Below are positions 5,369 through 5,578 of a stretch of 5,578 bases of DNA, piece after piece. Position numbers and translations under genes: made by a program. The stretch is from Paracoccaceae bacterium (lineage in GTDB: Bacteria > Pseudomonadota > Alphaproteobacteria > Rhodobacterales > Rhodobacteraceae). Each line of letters opens with the position of its first letter. Within the stretch, counting starts at the first letter, position 1. The notes under the pieces were generated by a model that was not told the DNA's origin, ran no database searches, and worked only from the letters and a program-made list of their open reading frames with translations. Location of the stretch: contig JAFGVZ010000109.1 in NCBI GenBank assembly GCA_016937725.1, positions 1 to 5,578 on the forward strand, written 5' to 3'.

Positions 5369-5578
5369 TCACAAATGCCCATCTAGGGCCAAGAGCAGCC
5401 GGTCAAGGTCTGCCTGCGACGTGTAATGCACGAAAGACAGCCGCAACACCCCGTGATTGGGGTCGATCCCCTGCGCTTGCAAGGCACGATTGGCATAAAA
5501 GCTACCGCCCCCCGCCATGATCCCCGCGCCCGCCAGCGTTTTCGCAAGCTCCGCGCCGGGGCGTTCATGCGTGATGGC
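5369..5578 (-). CDS. Class-V aminotransferase / cysteine-desulfurase-like protein, C-terminal end (runs off right edge)
   Basis: The last 69 residues of a PLP enzyme of fold type I, on the minus strand and ending in TGA at 5369-5371. The small C-terminal domain is recognisable from GAGIMAGGGSFYANRAL (17-33), GIDPNHGVLRLSFVHYTS (37-54) and the closing helix DLDRLLLAL (57-65). This is the usual 'GvvRis..hYnt.eevdrll.aL' ending of class-V aminotransferases. Where SufS-type desulfurases carry the catalytic Cys loop (GHHCA), this protein has GSFYA, and there is no Cys anywhere in the visible part. It is therefore probably a cysteine-desulfurase-like protein without classical desulfurase chemistry. 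The PLP-binding lysine is outside the window, so substrate cannot be judged. It lies directly upstream of phrB on the same strand, with a 19-nt gap to the GTG start. The call rests on a short fragment. Confidence 0.75.
   Translation of the reverse strand, partial: AITHERPGAELAKTLAGAGIMAGGGSFYANRALQAQGIDPNHGVLRLSFVHYTSQADLDRLLLALDGHL
5381..5407 (-). promoter_or_regulatory. Candidate RpoH-like (or weak sigma-70) promoter for phrB
   Basis: On the minus strand CTTGACC (5401-5407) is followed after 12 nt by CCCTAGAT (5381-5388), close to the heat-shock sigma pattern CTTGAAA-N11-16-CCCCATnT. The same bases read as TTGACC-N15-TAGATG for sigma-70, with a short spacer. Transcription would start about 25-30 nt before the GTG at 5349, which would exclude the ATG at 5382. 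The site lies inside the aminotransferase coding region, so a chance match through codon use is quite possible. Confidence 0.28.

Noticed and set aside
5383..5568. A 61-codon minus-strand frame starting with ATG at 5568
   Set aside because: It is a shifted frame of the aminotransferase C-terminus, whose own frame (5578 to 5369) gives a clear family match.

Overview
The window is GC-rich and packed with genes. It looks like chromosomal DNA of an alphaproteobacterium, most likely Rhodobacteraceae (the Rhodobacter/Roseobacter group). The reasons are codon use, the protein sequences, and a photolyase gene overlapping a Cfa-like methyltransferase gene, an order I recall from Rhodobacter sphaeroides. 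No mobile element, CRISPR array, tRNA or rRNA is visible.

Layout. (1) Positions 1-743, minus strand: the N-terminal 247 codons of an M3-family oligoendopeptidase F, running off the left edge. (2) Positions 744-951: a divergent intergenic region of about 208 nt holding the start signals of pepF and mgtE. (3) Positions 952-2334, plus strand: a complete MgtE magnesium channel/transporter. (4) Positions 2338-5578, minus strand: four co-directional genes. In transcription order these are the C-terminal end of a class-V (cysteine-desulfurase-like) aminotransferase, a class I DNA photolyase, a cyclopropane-fatty-acid-synthase-family methyltransferase, and a small DUF4389-type membrane protein. mgtE and the DUF4389 gene converge with only 3 nt between their stop codons.

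How the genes work together. The minus-strand cluster is tightly packed: 19 nt (or a 14-nt overlap), an 8-nt overlap, then 41 nt, so it is probably at least partly one transcript. Photolyase repairs UV-induced pyrimidine dimers with light. The methyltransferase modifies unsaturated acyl chains of membrane phospholipids. The pair therefore looks like a light/oxidative-stress DNA and membrane protection cassette. The methyltransferase lacks two residues of the canonical E. coli Cfa active site (Cys to Ser, His to Gln), which fits the UfaM-type enzyme of furan fatty acid synthesis at least as well as a true cyclopropane synthase. This is the most interesting point here. pepF (peptide turnover) and mgtE (Mg2+ homeostasis) are ordinary housekeeping genes. 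I see no clearly new system.
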